DNA of 64,000 nucleotides from Eutreptiella sp. 'Long Island Sound 2002' (GCA_964036045.1 CAXIWF010000772.1:1-64000), one strand, 5' to 3'. Positions 1-14,000 are shown, counted from the first letter of the stretch. Numbers and translations are program-made. Notes: a model not told the origin generated them from the sequence alone.

Positions 1-1735
1 GGCCCTACCCCGGCTGTCTGGTCTCACAGCTCCCCAGACTGCTGACGACCCCCGAACCCCACCAAGGCGCTGGTGGGAGGGAGGAGGTGGGGGGGGGGGG
101 TCCACAAAGGCCACTTTGTTACCATGTAGTGCACCTGGCAGGCAGTGCTATGTCTTTGTGTCACCTGCTGTTGCTGGTAGACGTTGTCTGTGCCTATCAA
201 GAGTTCATTTTTGGAAAGTTGCATCTTTGGCCCCTGAAAACCCAGAGGGCCCCTGCCCCACACTTAGTGGCCATATTGGATTATCATTATGCAAAGCAAT
301 GGTGAACAGGCTTGACAAGTGTTTTTGATCATTTTCGTTTGTCAGGATGTTAAAAAATTCATCCTGGAAAAGTACCTTTTTGACCATCAGAACATTAAAA
401 CGGAGGTCCGAAATTGAAAAATCAGCTGCCTCCCACCCTCTGGGGGGGGGTCGATCGGGTGTCAATGGGGGGTTGATGGGGTGTCGACCAGGGGTCGATC
501 AGGATTCGATCAGGGGTCGATCAGGGGTCGATGGGGTGTCGATCAGGGGTCGATCAGGGCTCGATCACGGGTCGATCGGGGTCGATCGGGACCATCGGGG
601 GTCAATGGGGGGGTTGATCAGGGGTCGATCAAGGGTTGATCGGGGGTCGATGGGTGGGTCAAACAGGGGTCGATCAGGGGTTGATTGGGGGTTGATTAAG
701 GATCGATCGCGGGTCCGGGGTGTCGATCGGGCGTCAATCAGGAGTCGATCGGGGGTCGATCGGGGGTAGATGGGGGATGGATCAAAGGTCGATCGGAGGT
801 GGATGGGGTGTCAATGAGGGGTCAATCCGGGGTCGATCAGGGTTCGACCGGGGGGGTCAATTGGGGGTCGACCGGGGTTCCATTTGGGGTCGATCAGGGG
901 TCGATCAGGTGTCCATCGGGGATCGATCAGGGGTCCGTTAGAGGTCGATGGGGGGGTCGATCATGGGTTGATCAGGGGTGGATCAGGGGTCGATAAAGGG
1001 TCGATCGGGGGTCGACCGGGGGTTGACCGGGGGTGATCGGGGCTGGATCAGGGGTCGATGACTGACGGGTCCGATCTGCCCAAAAGCACACAAGCGGTTC
1101 TGAAATAAGCCTCACATGTGCTCGATGATCATCACGGGTCGTCACAATATCAAAACAGAATACAATTTGGAAAGATCGACTGTTCCGCCCCTTGCACTGG
1201 AAACTGCTGATGCCCTATTTTAGTGCAGACTCTGATGTTTGAGACTTTCACACCCCTAAGCCCGAAATATTTTTTCTCAAAATCGAAACATTCACGAAAA
1301 ATTTCGTGATTTGGCACCATCTGGCCACTAACAGGTGCCCCTGCGGCCACATGGCGGTGTGGCGGCACCGGTTGATGGTGCAACACCCAGCCGCCTGGGC
1401 GAGGGAGAACATGAATGGGGCCTCAAAGGGTGGGGCAAGGACAGGGTGCGAGCCCCTGTCCTCGGCGAGGGGGCTACCCAGGTTGCCATGGGACGCAAAG
1501 TGCTGCAGCCACGGGACGGCCAGATCACCCGGCACACACACACTCTCTCACTCATTCACTCACTCAAACCTACATCCTACAAACCTACATCAAACCTACA
1601 CACCCAGACACCCAGACACCCGCACCCGCGCCTCAAACCCCACATCAGCCACACCCATACCTTCACACGCCACACACTTGCACGCATACGCATGCCTGCG
1701 CCCGCACCCGCGCACACAGACACCCGGGCATACAC
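1..1735. other. Downstream flank of the last placed gene 1 exon
   Basis: Contains a GTCGATC minisatellite (about 450-1070) and CA/CCCA-rich simple sequence at about 1535-1735, which lies in the intron after exon v. I see no convincing exon. A minus-strand frame at 205-420 is open but has no family features. Confidence 0.4.
450..1070. repeat. GGGGTCGATCA minisatellite, about 620 bp
   Basis: Imperfect tandem copies of a 10-12 bp unit, GGGGTCGATCA or GGGGTCGATCG, with scattered GGTTGATC and GGTCGACC variants. The GATC core is regularly spaced, and the array starts in a run of G. Confidence 0.85.
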
Positions 1736-2035
1736 CTCATCAGCATATTCATCGCTCATTACATCGTCGCCATGGAGTGACTGACTCGGCGTCTCATCAG
1801 GGGCGTTGCTGGCAGCAACAGAATCCCCACCCACCATGGCCCCTGCCTGATCGGGAGTGGCCCCCACTGCATCGCATGAGGCACTTTCCTGATCTGGATC
1901 ACTGCTGCCGTCACATTGATCCCCGTCTGGCCGTGGCACGGTGTCCTTGGGCGGTTCTGTAAGGGCAGTCTCCTGCTTTGTCTGCGACAGGTCCTCTCTT
2001 TGCGCTGCCGCGAACTCCGCGTCAACACGGCTCAA
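1736..2035 (-). CDS. Gene 1 exon v (acidic, last placed)
   Basis: 300 nt, 100 codons, acceptor GCACTTAG, donor GATGAG|GTGTAT. Reads DAEFAAAQREDLSQTKQE, then Asp/Ser/Pro-rich sequence with DQCDGSSDPDQESASCD and VMSDEYADE. There is no stop before the donor, so coding should continue nearer position 1 or beyond the window. Confidence 0.6.
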
Positions 2036-5000
2036 CTAAGTGCAAGCAGGAGGCTGCACTCATCCCCAGAGGGACAGGAAAAAGCCCTGTACTGACTCAT
2101 AATCCCTCTCTTTCCCTCTCACTGCACCTCTCCACAGGGTGCACAGCTCTTAGAGGAAAAAGGGAAGCTTTCACTTTGCAATTTCATGGCCTGGCCCACC
2201 CTTGTCACCGCCGCAGTACAATCTGCAAGGGAGGGAGGTGATGGTTTTCCCCCATTGCAATTCTTGATGCTGGCAGCTAACACACAGGGGGCGTTTTCGC
2301 ACAGCGCCAATTATTCCGGTGGTTATCCCGGGAGCACCCCTGAAAACCACCCACCTACAGAAGCATGCATGATGAATTCCAAACAGCGTGGGGTGCAGAA
2401 TTCAGGACCCTGGGACCCGTGGCAAGCATCAGACTAAAACAAAATTCCTTGGTGTACCAGCAGGGGATGTAGGGTGCAAGATTCAGGACCATGGGACCCA
2501 TGGCTACCGGTGTTGGAAAACAGCTGACTTTTCGCACAGCGCGGGCACAGCGCACGGTGTGCCCCCAACAGTTTCACGTCTGGAGGCGCTGTCGCCAGGA
2601 CTCGCCAGCGCCTGGCACTCTCCCTGAAGCAAGCGCAAGGTGTCTTGTGCCAGCCCGATGGAGCTGCATGGGGGGATTTCACCGCAGAACACCGCAGAAA
2701 GCACCCGCCGCTGGTTGACAGCGCTGGTCCATACCTGCAATCCCCTGGATTCCGCCTGCATTCACCCCCCGTCAGCCCCATTGTGCCTACCTGAGAAAAC
2801 CCGCACTCTGCGCGCGGCAGTTGATAAGATGTGAATACAATTACAGGTCCATGGGACACCACCACCGCGCTTATCTTTCAGCGATGGTATTCTGTGCTAG
2901 GGGGATGAGCAGGGATGCATTGGAAGGGGGAACCCCATGCCCCTCCAGGGCGCCCAGCCTACGCCCAGCCACTGTCTCTCTGACGCCAAGTGCCAGCTGC
3001 AATGGCATTCGTAACCGACAGTAACCGCCCCCAACCGCTTTGGCAACCTCACCCAGCCTCCTGCCTAACGGCTTCTGGAACCGCCTCTGAGGGCCCTTCC
3101 CTTCTAACGCAACCCTGGGGATGGGCATCGATTAAGCAAGGGACATCACCACAGCACGTTGTATACACCGCACTTGCATACACCCACGTGGGTTTGTGGC
3201 TGATGGATTTAGCATCTCCTGAGGCAGTGGCTGGCCCACCCAACCAGGTTGCCCAACGTGGGCCCTCTGGAGGGAGCAGGGGCAGAAACTGTTCACCAAT
3301 CGCCGTCTACCACTGAAGGCAGTTGGCCACAAACAATGAGCAGGGGGAGGACTGTCCTTCGAGCCCATCCTGACATCTCCAGCCCCTGGGGCCGCCCGGC
3401 AATGGCCAATACCTGTTCCTGTTCCTCCAGCGCCTGCCAGGCCTCCTCCTCTGCGCTCATCGCTCCCTTTCTGTCCTCTTCCTCGAGTCTCTGCAAAGCC
3501 TTGATGGCCTGGACCAGGCGTTCTCCCGAGTGCTGCATGACATCCTCGGCCTCCTCCTCCTCCAGCGTCATGAGCGCAAATCGGTCGGCCCTCTCCTGCG
3601 CCAGCGCGGCGCCGCGGTCCTGCTGCTCCGCACGGCCCTGCGTGGCATCGCATGCGTCCGATCCCGAGCGCCCTTCAGAACACTCGTGACGGACCATCAC
3701 CAACCCTCACCGGCCCGCAGCAACAACCCTCATGGACACGCATCCATTGACTCAATGACCTTCGGCAACCAACCAGCCACTTGACGGAAAATCCTTCATC
3801 AACCGCCACGCTGAACAGCCCTCCACAACCCATAACACCACCCAAAACACAACCCACACACTACAAACGCCTGGTTTGACAATACAGGTACAAGGCGGCC
3901 CAAATGAGAAAAGGATCATAGAGGAAAACGACGGAAGGTCCAAAACAGCTCATGAGCCACGAGTGGTGTGAACCAGGCCTTTGCTTAGTGGGGGCGGGGG
4001 CTGGGGGTGACCCCCTGCCCTGGTAAGGGGATCTCAGTAGGATCCAGCCCCACATGCCTGTTAGCTCAGCAGGAAGGAGCCCCGCCCTATGGGCAACTGA
4101 GTAGGACCCAGCGCCATCAACAGGGCTCCTCACCAGGAGCCCGCCCTGACCCCCCCCCCCCTCTAAGCAAAGGCCTGGTGTGAACGGACTCAATCGTCAT
4201 GGAGCAAACCCCCGGGGGACCAGAGGGGTTTGCTCTCAGAGCAAATCCCTTGGGAGAGTTGCACAGTGCCTGCACGCTGTACACGCAGCCAGAGAGCAGA
4301 GTTGCATGTTTTGTTGCCTCCTTCTGATATGCCTCGTCAATCAGTGACTGCGGATGATTTTGCTTGGGGGAGGGGCTGCACAATGCGCAGTGCGGCAGCC
4401 GACGACAAATTGGTCCCCAGTTGCGGGTGGACGCTTGCGTGTCAACGCTTTCCCATCATTTCGTGATTTTGGACGACTGCAAATTTGCGGCCGTTGCTGC
4501 AGGCCCCCACACTGGCCGCGCCCCGTGGGTGGCCCCATCTTGTTGCTTGCCTGCTTGCCTTCAAATGGGAGGGAAGTGCTGCACGGCGCGTGTGCATGTG
4601 TCGCTGAAAGATGCCCCTGGGCGCCGGAGATTGTTGAATCCCCCTTCCGGAGTGTGCGTTCGCAGAGTTGAGCCCAGAATGGACACCCGCATGCCCCATG
4701 ATGCGCCAGGAGAGACCCTGCAGGTCCCTTCTTGCCCCCTGCACACATCAACGCTGTCCAAAAGATCCCATTTGGGCCCGAAAGGGGGGGGGGGGCGCAC
4801 CCGCAGTCATTACTGGGGGTCGGGTACTGGCGGGTGGGCAGTGGCCGGCGGCGCTTGGAGAACAACCAAAGGCAGTAGGACCCCTTGATCCCTTTGCCCA
4901 TGCTCATCCATCTCCAGCCAAGTGGACCCTGCACCCCCACGTCCGTAGGAGACAGACAATTGGCAGCCCCACGCTGGACTGGGGGCAGAGAGGCATCAGC

Positions 5001-8000
5001 CTTCCACGGGCCAAACACCCCCGCGTCACGTGCAGAACGGGGCGGTGCCTGGGCCTCCGAACAGCGTGAGAGGGGGGCGGGGGTGCCCGATGCGCTGCAG
5101 GAGTTGCTACCAACCGGCCGAATGCCAGGGCCCCAGGGTTTCCTCTTATTGATCACCGCTGGATCCCATGGCCTCCGCCAATGCACAGGTGTTCCGGTCA
5201 TTGAGCAGAGAGAGAGGACCCGAGCAGCACAAAACCAACACCCGCGTCGTGCGGCATATGGAACAGGGATGTGCATAGTGCCCCCCCCCCCCGCCGCAAT
5301 CCCCCCCCCCCATCGAGTGACGAGTGATGAGTGACACATGGATGGGCCAGCAGCCAGGGGCCGACTTGGAGGTTGGGTCAGGGGGTCGAAATTGGTTTTC
5401 GTGTTTTTCACCCGCATTTGAATTCTCCACAGAAATCTGAGCATTTTGAGTATAGACACATGGAATGAAAAGAAGTTTATGTCCCCCTTCTGCGCCCCAG
5501 TTTCCAACATCTGGGCGGGAAGAAAATTGCTTTGCGGGGGGGGGATGGCACGGAAGCCCATTTGCCCAACCCCCCCCTCCCCCTCCTTGGTCGCCGTGCT
5601 GGGAGGGGGGTTTGGGCTGGCGCTGCCCTACCTGCCGTGACGGGGGGGGGGGGGTTGACCCCAACATACATGGCTCAAAATGATCCCCACGTTGTGCTGA
5701 TCATTTTGACTACACATATGTGGGGGAAAATTTTTTCGTGAAAAAAAATTTCCGGGCCAAAATTTGTGTTCCGGCGCCTTTGGTGGCAACATCCGTCCTT
5801 ACACAAAACAAAGGGCCCGGCACGGAAGCCCATTTCTGGAACGCCCCCCCCCCCTCCTTCGCCGGGCGCCCATGCCATCCCCCCCCCCCCCCCCGCAAAG
5901 CAATTTTCGGGCCGCCCTGCGCCGAAATATAGGTCACTCTCCCCACTTGCGATTCCCATCTGTCACTCTCCATCCGTCCGTGAGGAACAGATAGCCCCCC
6001 CCCCACCCCCACCAAAAACATTTGACCCGTGCTTCTGCACATCACTGATATGCAAACGGCTCCTGCGATGACCACATCGTTTTGGACAAAAGCGCGCCAG
6101 ACGTGCCACCGTCGTCCAGCCCAGGGCCCAGCCCCTTCTGCCCCTGGGTGGCCCTGGGCAGAGTTCTCCTTAAGGTGGGGGGGGGGGGGGTCCTGGAACC
6201 CAAAAGTCCAAAAAATTGTGTACCAAAAACAGCCAAATCAATATTTCCTTTTGTAAAATGTCATTTTTTCCCTCAATGAAATCCGGGTCCGAGGGGGGGG
6301 GGGTTAGCCCCCCCAGCCCCCCACCCCAGGAGACGCTGAGTTGTGAAACAAAATTCTGGCCCTGGGCCGGTGCCCAGTGTTCTGGAGATGCACCTCAGCC
6401 TCTCCATTGAGTGCATTGCTTAGAGTCGTGAGGGATCACTGGCCGCCCTGCCGACACCTGTTGTCAGCCCTGGCACAGGAACGCAGCCACACACCAGCTC
6501 CTGGGCCGCCTGCCCCATGGCAAAGCCATCGGCGGGGCGTGCCCCCTGCCGCTTTTGGGCCCGTATCCTGCACAGGCTGTCCACCGCCTCCCCGAGCATG
6601 TCATGCAGACACTCATCAATCTCCGCGCCGTAGGCCTCGCCCTCCGCCAACGGGGGCAATCCCCCTGCCGCCTTGGGCTTGTCTGCACCGGACTCGCGGC
6701 GTGCCTCCGGTGGCGTCTTGGAGCGCTGCGGGGATCGGGACCGAGAAGAGGTCGCACCCTCCGACCGCCAGGCCCGGGCATCATCAGGAAAGGTCACGGT
6801 CTTCTGCGGAGAGCCTTCGCTGGTCGGAGAATGTTGTTGTGGGGACGGGGAACGGCTGATTGGAGGCGTTGGGGAGTGGCTGGGGGGCAAAACGCGCTCC
6901 GACGATGGGGAGCGGGAGATTTGGCCGTCGGAATCGTGTGAGGGCCCGCGAGGGGGCGTGGGTGAACGCTGGAGAGAAGGGGAGCGGGAGGGTTCGCGGG
7001 GGGGTGTCGCTGAACGTTGTGGAGATGGGGAGCGGGAAGGTTCACATGGTGGTGTGGGTGAGCGATGAAGAGAGGGGGAGCGGGAAGGTTCACGTGGTGG
7101 TGTGGCTGACCGTAGTAGTTCTGGGGAACGTGAACGTTCATGTGGTGGTGTGGATGACCATTGTAGTTCAGGGGAATCACGCGGTGGTGTGGGTGACCGG
7201 TGCAGAGATGGGGAGCGGGAAGGTTCACGTGGTGGTGTGGGTGAGCGATGAAGAGAGGGGGAGCGGGAAAATTCACGTGGTGGTGTGGCTGACCGTTGTA
7301 GTTCTGGGGAATAACGTGGTGGTGTAGGTGACCGGTGCAGAGATGGCGAACGGGAAGGTTCACGTGGTGGTGTGGGTGAGCGATGAAGAGAGGGGGAGCG
7401 GGAAAATTCACGTGGTGGTGTGGCTGACCGTTGTAGTTCTGGGGAATCACGTGGTGGTGTGGGTGACCGTTGCAGAGATGGCGAGCGAGAAAATTCACGT
7501 GGTGGTGTGGCTGACCGTTGTAGTTCAGGGGAACCACGTGGTGGTGTAGGTGAGCGGTGCAGAGATGGCGAGCGAGAAAATTCACGTGGTGGTGTGGCTG
7601 ACCGCTGTAGTTCTGGGGAACGTGAAGGTTCACGTGGTGGTGTGGGTGACCGTAATTCAGGAGAACGTGATGCCTCACGTGGTGGGGTGGATGAGCGTTG
7701 TAGTTCTGGGGAGCGAGAGGGCTCACGTGGTGGTGTGGGTGAGCGATAAAGAGATGGAGAGCGGGAAGGCTCATGTGGTGGTGTGGCTGACCGTTGTAAT
7801 TCTGGGGAATCACGTGGTGGTGTGGGTGAGCGATGAAGAGAGGGGGAACGTGAAGGTTCACGTGGTGGTGTGGGTGAGCGATGAAGAGAGGGGGAACGTG
7901 AAGGTTCACGTGGTGGTGTGGCTGACCGTTGTAGTTCAGGGGAATCACGTGGTGGTGTGGGTGAGCGGTGCAGAGATGGGGAACGTGAAGGCTCACGTGG

Positions 8001-11000
8001 TGGTGTGGGTGACCGTTGCAGAGATGGCGAGCGAGAAAATTCACGTGGTGGTGTGGCTGACCGCTGCAGTTCTGGGGAACGGGAAGGCTCACGTGGCGGT
8101 GTGGGTGACCGCTGCAGAGATGGCAAGCGAGAAAATTCACGTGGTGGTGTGGCTGACCGCTGCAGAGATGGGGAGTGGGAAGGCTCACATGGTGGTGTGG
8201 CTGACCGTAGTAGTTCTGGGGAGCGGGAAGGTTCACGTGGTGGTGTGGCTGACCGTTGTAGTTCAGGAGAATCACGTGGTGGTGTGGGTGAGCGGTGCAG
8301 AGATGGGGAACGTGAAGGCTCACGTGGTGGTGTGGGTGACCGTTGCAGAGATGGCGAGCGAGAAAATTCACGTGGTGGTGTGGCTGACCGCTGCAGTTCT
8401 GGGGAACGGGAAGGCTCACGTGGTGGTGTGGGTGACCGCTGCAGAGATGGCGAGCGAGAAAATTCACGTGGTGGTGTGGCTGACCGCTGCAGAGATGGGG
8501 AGTGGGAAGGTTCACGTGGTGGTGTGGGTGACCGCTGCAGTTCTGGGGAGCGGGAAGGCTCATGCGGTGGTGTGGCTGACCGTTGTAATTCGGGGAAATC
8601 ACGTGGTGGTGTGGGTGAGCGTTGTAATTCTGGGGAACGTGAAGGTTCACGCGGTGAGGGTGAGCGATGAAGAGAGGGGGAACGTGAAGGGTCACGTGGT
8701 GGTGTGGGTGACCGTAATTCAGGAGAACGTGAAGGTTCACGTGGTGGGGTGGGTGACCGTAATTCAGGAGAACGTGAAGGTTCACGTGGTGGGGTGGGTG
8801 ACCGTAATTCAGGAGAACGTGACGCCTCACGCGGTGGTGTGGGTGAGCGTTGCAGAGATGGGGAGCGGGAAGGTTCATGTGGTGGTGTTAGGTGGCCGTC
8901 TAGGGATGGAGAACGTGGCGGTGTTGCTGAGCGGTGGAACTCGGAGGAACGCGAACGCTCACGTGGTGGCGTGGCCGAGCGCTGAAGAGATGGGGAACGG
9001 GACAGCTCCCGCGGCGGCGTGGGTGACCGCAGTTCCGGAGACCGTGACGCCTCACGAGGTGGCGTGGGTGAGCGTGAGTCCCAAGAGTCCGCAGCATGAC
9101 GCGGCGGTGTTGCTGACCGCTGGAGGGACGCACTGCGCGAGGGATCTCCCAGAGGCGGTGCCGCACTCTGCAGTGGGGGCTCAGGAGAGGGTTGCTGGGG
9201 GGGTGTGGGCGCATGCAGCGAGGGGGAGCGGGACGGCTCCTGCGGCGCGAGGGGCGAGCGTGGCAGGGAAGGGGACCGGGAATGCGTGCTCCGGGGCGGT
9301 GTGGGTGTGTGCGGCCCAGACCGGGGGGATTCCTGTGGGGTCAGCGGTGAGCGTGGGAGAGACGGGGACCGGGAAGGCTCCTGAGGCGGCGTGGGCGAAT
9401 GCGGGTGATGAGGAGGGGTGCGCGAGTGCTCCAGAGATGAAGCGGAACCCGAGGAGAAGGCATGTGGGGATGGGGAGAGGGAGGCTGCCCGGGGAGGTGT
9501 GGCCCATCGCTGCACTGAGGGGGAGCGTGAAGGTGACGCTGCGGCGGCGGGTGATATGGATCTCTGGGGACTCGTCTCACCCTGAATACAGTGCAAACAC
9601 TTGGGAAAGCCCGTGAAGGTGTGGGCCAAGGTGCCCGGCAGAGTGCTTGGGTGAGTGCACGGGAGGGTGCGCGCGGGCAGACAGCGCCTGGGTGCCCGTG
9701 AAGCCCCGGGCGGGTAGTGCGCGCAAGAGTGTGTGCACAGGTGCCCGCAAGAGTGCCCGCGAAGCTGTGGGCAGCAGTTGGAGAAGGAAGGCAATGGGGT
9801 GGACGAGGAACGATGCACCGGCAAATCCGCTGGTGTTCGCTCCCCCATCAGCCAGGCAGCCTTTTGCGCTCCCACCCACCCACGGGTCTGCCTGTCAGGT
9901 GCGTCCAGCCATTCTTTCATCCGGTCATCCGTCTGCTGTCCGCCGACTGGTCGGGTTCACAGCCACAGACGCACGTTCAGGGGTTGTGTGGGGGCACGTG
10001 TGGGGGCTGATGCCCCGGTGCGACGCCTGCGGACGTCTGCGGTGCAGAGGCAAACAGCCGCATGTCCTGGCGGGGCAGTCAAAGAATCTGAGATCAGACC
10101 CCGCGGAACGTGTCGAATCGAGGCGAAGCCTCAAACACTGGCGGCAAACAAACAGACTCCCGTGGACCGCCCTGGACTGGCGCGCCAGGCCGCGCAGCAG
10201 CAGCAGCAGCTCCAGCACGTGCAGCCTGGGCGGCCAGAGACGCCCACATTACCAGCGTGTGACTGAGGCCTTCACCGTTCTGACCTCTTCGAGTTCTGTC
10301 AGCGCAGTGGCTTTGGCGTCGGCGGTGGTGCGCTTATCTTTGGAGGAAAGGATGGGGTACTCTGCGGTTCCGAATACAACCCCCCCCCCCCTCCGCAAGT
10401 TTTTTTTTGGCCTAGGAATCATGGGGCCCAGCTGCAAATTTGGCGAAAAAAAACTCAGCAAATTCATGAAACATGCCGCTCATTCGGGCACGTCTCGCTT
10501 CAAATTCGCCAAATTCGCCGCCCAAAAGGCTACAAGGGGTGGCGAGTGCGCCGTAAAGGTGGCATAGGCCTATGCGGATCTAGACCCCCCCTGAAGTAAG
10601 GCACCGGACTTGTATTCAGAACCGCAGAGTAGGTTTGCCCCGAGCCTCCCTTGGGATTGTATGTCGCGGTCCAGGAAGTTGCAGGGCCATACATATCGTT
10701 TCTTCACCGCACTTCATCACGTCGGAGCAGGGTTTTGCCCACTTTGGATGCACCCCCCCCCCGGAGATGCATCCCTGCCCCCCCCCCCCCCCCCCCCCTC
10801 CACCCCACCCCAACACAAACAGCAGGTGACCACCACACATGTCTCCCCAGCAAACACGGCCAACCACTTTCTGTCACGGAGGCGTGGCGGGGTTACCTGC
10901 GCTGCACCGGTGGGACGCTGAGGTGCTGGAGGCGTGCGAGCCAAAGATGAGGCTGCAGAGGAATCATCCCGCGGGGGCGAGGCTGTGCGCTGCCGGGACA

Positions 11001-14000
11001 CTGTGTCCGCGGACGGCTGGCGCGCCGGCGGACACACCAGCGCAGCCTCGTCGTCCCCAGACTCCGAAGACCATGAGGCCCTTGCGGGCGTTGACGGCAA
11101 CGTGGGTGAGACTCGGACGTGGCCATCGGGGGAGTGGGACGGTGACGCGCACACGGCGTGCCTGTCCAGGGGAGGAGGGGGCTGCAGGGTCTGCCTTGTC
11201 CTGGGAAGACACGAGGATGCGATGCAGAGCCAACGTGGGTCACGGGCACACTGCTCTGCCCTTCTGCACGACAAGGGCGAGGGAAAAGGCGCGGTCGTCG
11301 GAGCAACCGCCGCCGCGGCCGTGGAGCGACCGACGGGGTCGCGGGGCCGGCGAAGCGGTTGTGGGGTACCCGGGCGTTGTGCCCCCCCCCCCCCCCCCCT
11401 GTGTGACATTCCGTTTGGTTGTTGCTCCTTTACGGGGCCCTGGACAGTCACCCGTTCTTCCCTTCGCATGTTGCGTCGGGTCGCTGCTTTCTGTCGGCCG
11501 CTGCGGCCGGTGCTCCTGCTGGTGTCGTTTCCGCGTTCACGGAGCCCCGTGGTTGCAGGCAAACTGACCACAGTGGACGTCCTTTCCATCCACACATTGT
11601 TGTGTCGGCATGTGCGACGCACACGTGGCTCGCAAATCCCATCATGTACAAAGGGGACCGCCAGCCCCCCCAATTGGAGGGTGGCAAACCCGCCCCATGT
11701 GTGACTCATGGTGCCATCCCCAATGCTACCCATGGGGGGCGGGGTCACATGACGCGCTCTGGCAGGGGGTGTGCCAGAGGCTCAGTAAGTGCGCTGGTTG
11801 GCACTTCCGGGGCCCCCTGGCCCTGTGTGGCATTTCCCACATCAGTGGTGGTGGCGGTGAGCACCCTCAACTTGGGAAATACTTCCTGTGAAACATGCCG
11901 GCGGCAGAATGGGATGGACGCCAATGGGCAGAAGCAGCAGCTGTTAGCAGAGGGATACACACTAGTACTACTACTTCTATTACATGGGTGTAGTAGATGC
12001 GCAGCCTTTGCTCTTGTCGTGCTGGTGTAGGGTTGTTTGTCCATTTGGGGGATGTTCCTTCTGATTCGTGTCTACAGGTTGATTGTGGATTGGTTCGTAG
12101 GGTAGTTGGATTCTCAAGGATGGCTGGACACCAGGAATTTCCACATGATTAGCCCAAATAATCTACCCAACAATTGGGACATCGAGAGTAGTCAATGAGC
12201 CCCCAAAAATATGGTAGATAGAGCAGTCCAAATGTCCAAATGTCCACATGTAGCCAAAAGAAGGGACTATAATTGATAGAACCAACAAACGTGTGCTGTC
12301 CATCTGTTTTGTCTGCAACTGATTTCAGTTCTGTATCATAACACAGTCTTGGACTGTAGTGCTTTAAACAAAAAACAAGTACGTACGCCCGGGTCACCAA
12401 GCGTTACACATCAAGTGTTACACATCAGCGGAGCGCAGCATCTGGTGTAGGGGGGAAACGGGGGGGGGGATGCTCTGGAGTCCCTTGTCCCCGGAGTCCG
12501 AGGGCGTGACCCCTAAGCATGCAGTCCGGGGCTTTGCCAAATATCATTTCACACCTCTCCTCGCTGCGTGGTGCTGGTGGCCACAGCTTTGCAACCGCTG
12601 ATCACTGCCTGGGGCTACTACGGGGGAGTACTCCAGCGCCCCAGCGCCGCAAGCACCTGTTGTGGTGATGGTCCCTGGAACGGCGGGTTGTTTACTTTCG
12701 GCATGAATCGCACGTCTGCCTGCCCCCAGTTGCCCAAATGGTTGCACCGCACGCACGCTACGCGCGTGCTCTCCACGACCAACCACAACCGGCCGCTTTC
12801 GTACCGGGGAGTGCCTTCGCTCCGGACAAAACCCGGCGATTTGCACAAGCCGAGAGAAAGGCTATCAACCGCCGTGAGAGAAACAACAACCGCTGTCAAC
12901 CGCCAACTGCCGCCGATTGACGATGTGCTGAGCCGCCTGGTGCCATCAACTGGACAGCACTGCCCGCCCCCCCCATCTCCTCCGACCCACCCTGCGGTGC
13001 TCGAGGGCCTTCAGAGCCAAACACAAAATACAGGGGTGCGGATTCAAGTCCGCCCGGCTTTTGTGCTCATTTTCGTGTACAAAGCGCCATCTGACGTACC
13101 TGTAGAAGGGAGCACGCACAAACCTGAGGTCCTGGAGGGCTTTGTGGTGCCAGTTCTGTAGCTGGCATCGCTCTGCCTCTTCCAATAGCACAACGCTATC
13201 ACGCTGGCCGGCTTGCAAGACGTTCAGGCTGCGACACAACATATGTGACAGAGCAGTGGTGGGCGCAGAGGGGGTCAGTACAGCCGCTTGGCAACAACCC
13301 CTCTTCAGAAGAGGCCCGTGAGGATTGGGACACCAAATGGCGATGGAGGTTGCGGTTAGGAGAACGTGGCCCCCCAGCGCTGTGTAATGCAATTGGGGCC
13401 GCGTGAAAAATTACTTGGCTCCAAACTTGGCCATGTCAAGCCCCTGCAATACACACAGAACACATACGGCACGGTATCCATGAGCGCATGCAGCCAAACC
13501 ATCTCCAAGTGGCGTACATGTCACGGCAGGTGAAACGTCAAGCAGACAAAAACATGGACATGGGGAGAAGGACAAAGCAGGCAGTTGGCTGCTTGGGGTG
13601 GGCCCTAAGCAAACCAAAGAAATTTAACATGCGGACGCACTACATCTTCAGCAAAGGTGACCAAGCAATTCAGAATCAGTTTCTTTGACTTTTGCATTCA
13701 GCAGAAATGAGAAGCAACGGCTCCCCTGCCCGCTTTAAGGCCCCTGCTTGGACTGGGGTTATGCAGCAATATCAATAGCACCGCAACAGCCTTGTGTAGC
13801 GAGGGAGAGTTTTGGGCAGTTTGGGTTCGGGTACTGGTAATGGCTGTGCCAGGCCTTTGTCCAAATCCGTTTTTTTTTGAGGGGGGGGGGGGGCGCTGAT
13901 CCGGCGCCGTCGGCCGAAAACTGTCAATTGATTGGCACTTCAATCGATGCCAATCATTCTTCTTTGAGGCCAGGGTCCAGACAGCAGGTCTGGGAGCCCA

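Larger units (their letters stand above)
3638..6494 (-). other. Gene 1 intron, 2.9 kb
   Basis: Between the SR-repeat exon and exon u. Holds a family-C element (3974-4177), dispersed repeat modules at 5385-5490 and 5670-5760, and many 8-14 nt runs of G or C. Long open frames here (for example 4341-5561 minus) lack exon or family character. Confidence 0.5.

Noticed and set aside
450-1070. CRISPR-like array
   Set aside because: Units are 10-12 bp with no unique spacers; it is a eukaryotic minisatellite.
4341-5561. 406-codon minus-strand open frame
   Set aside because: It crosses dispersed repeats and homopolymer runs, is Pro/Gly/Arg low complexity, and has no splice or family support.
6794-8878. 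694-codon minus-strand frame with PHHHVNLHVP repeats
   Set aside because: Same repeat read in a shifted frame; no unique flanking protein sequence and no splice support.
7550-9616. 688-codon plus-strand open frame (VHVVVWV-type repeats) and other long frames over the SR exon
   Set aside because: They arise from a stop-free minisatellite with periods divisible by 3. Only the SR frame on the minus strand continues in phase into neighbouring exons.
12149-12400. Aromatic-rich 83-codon minus frame
   Set aside because: Falls in an AT-rich intron segment; no homology features and the flanking exons join in phase without it.
13015-13060. Possible tRNA-like GGATTCAAGTCC segment
   Set aside because: No matching acceptor stem or A box at the right distance.
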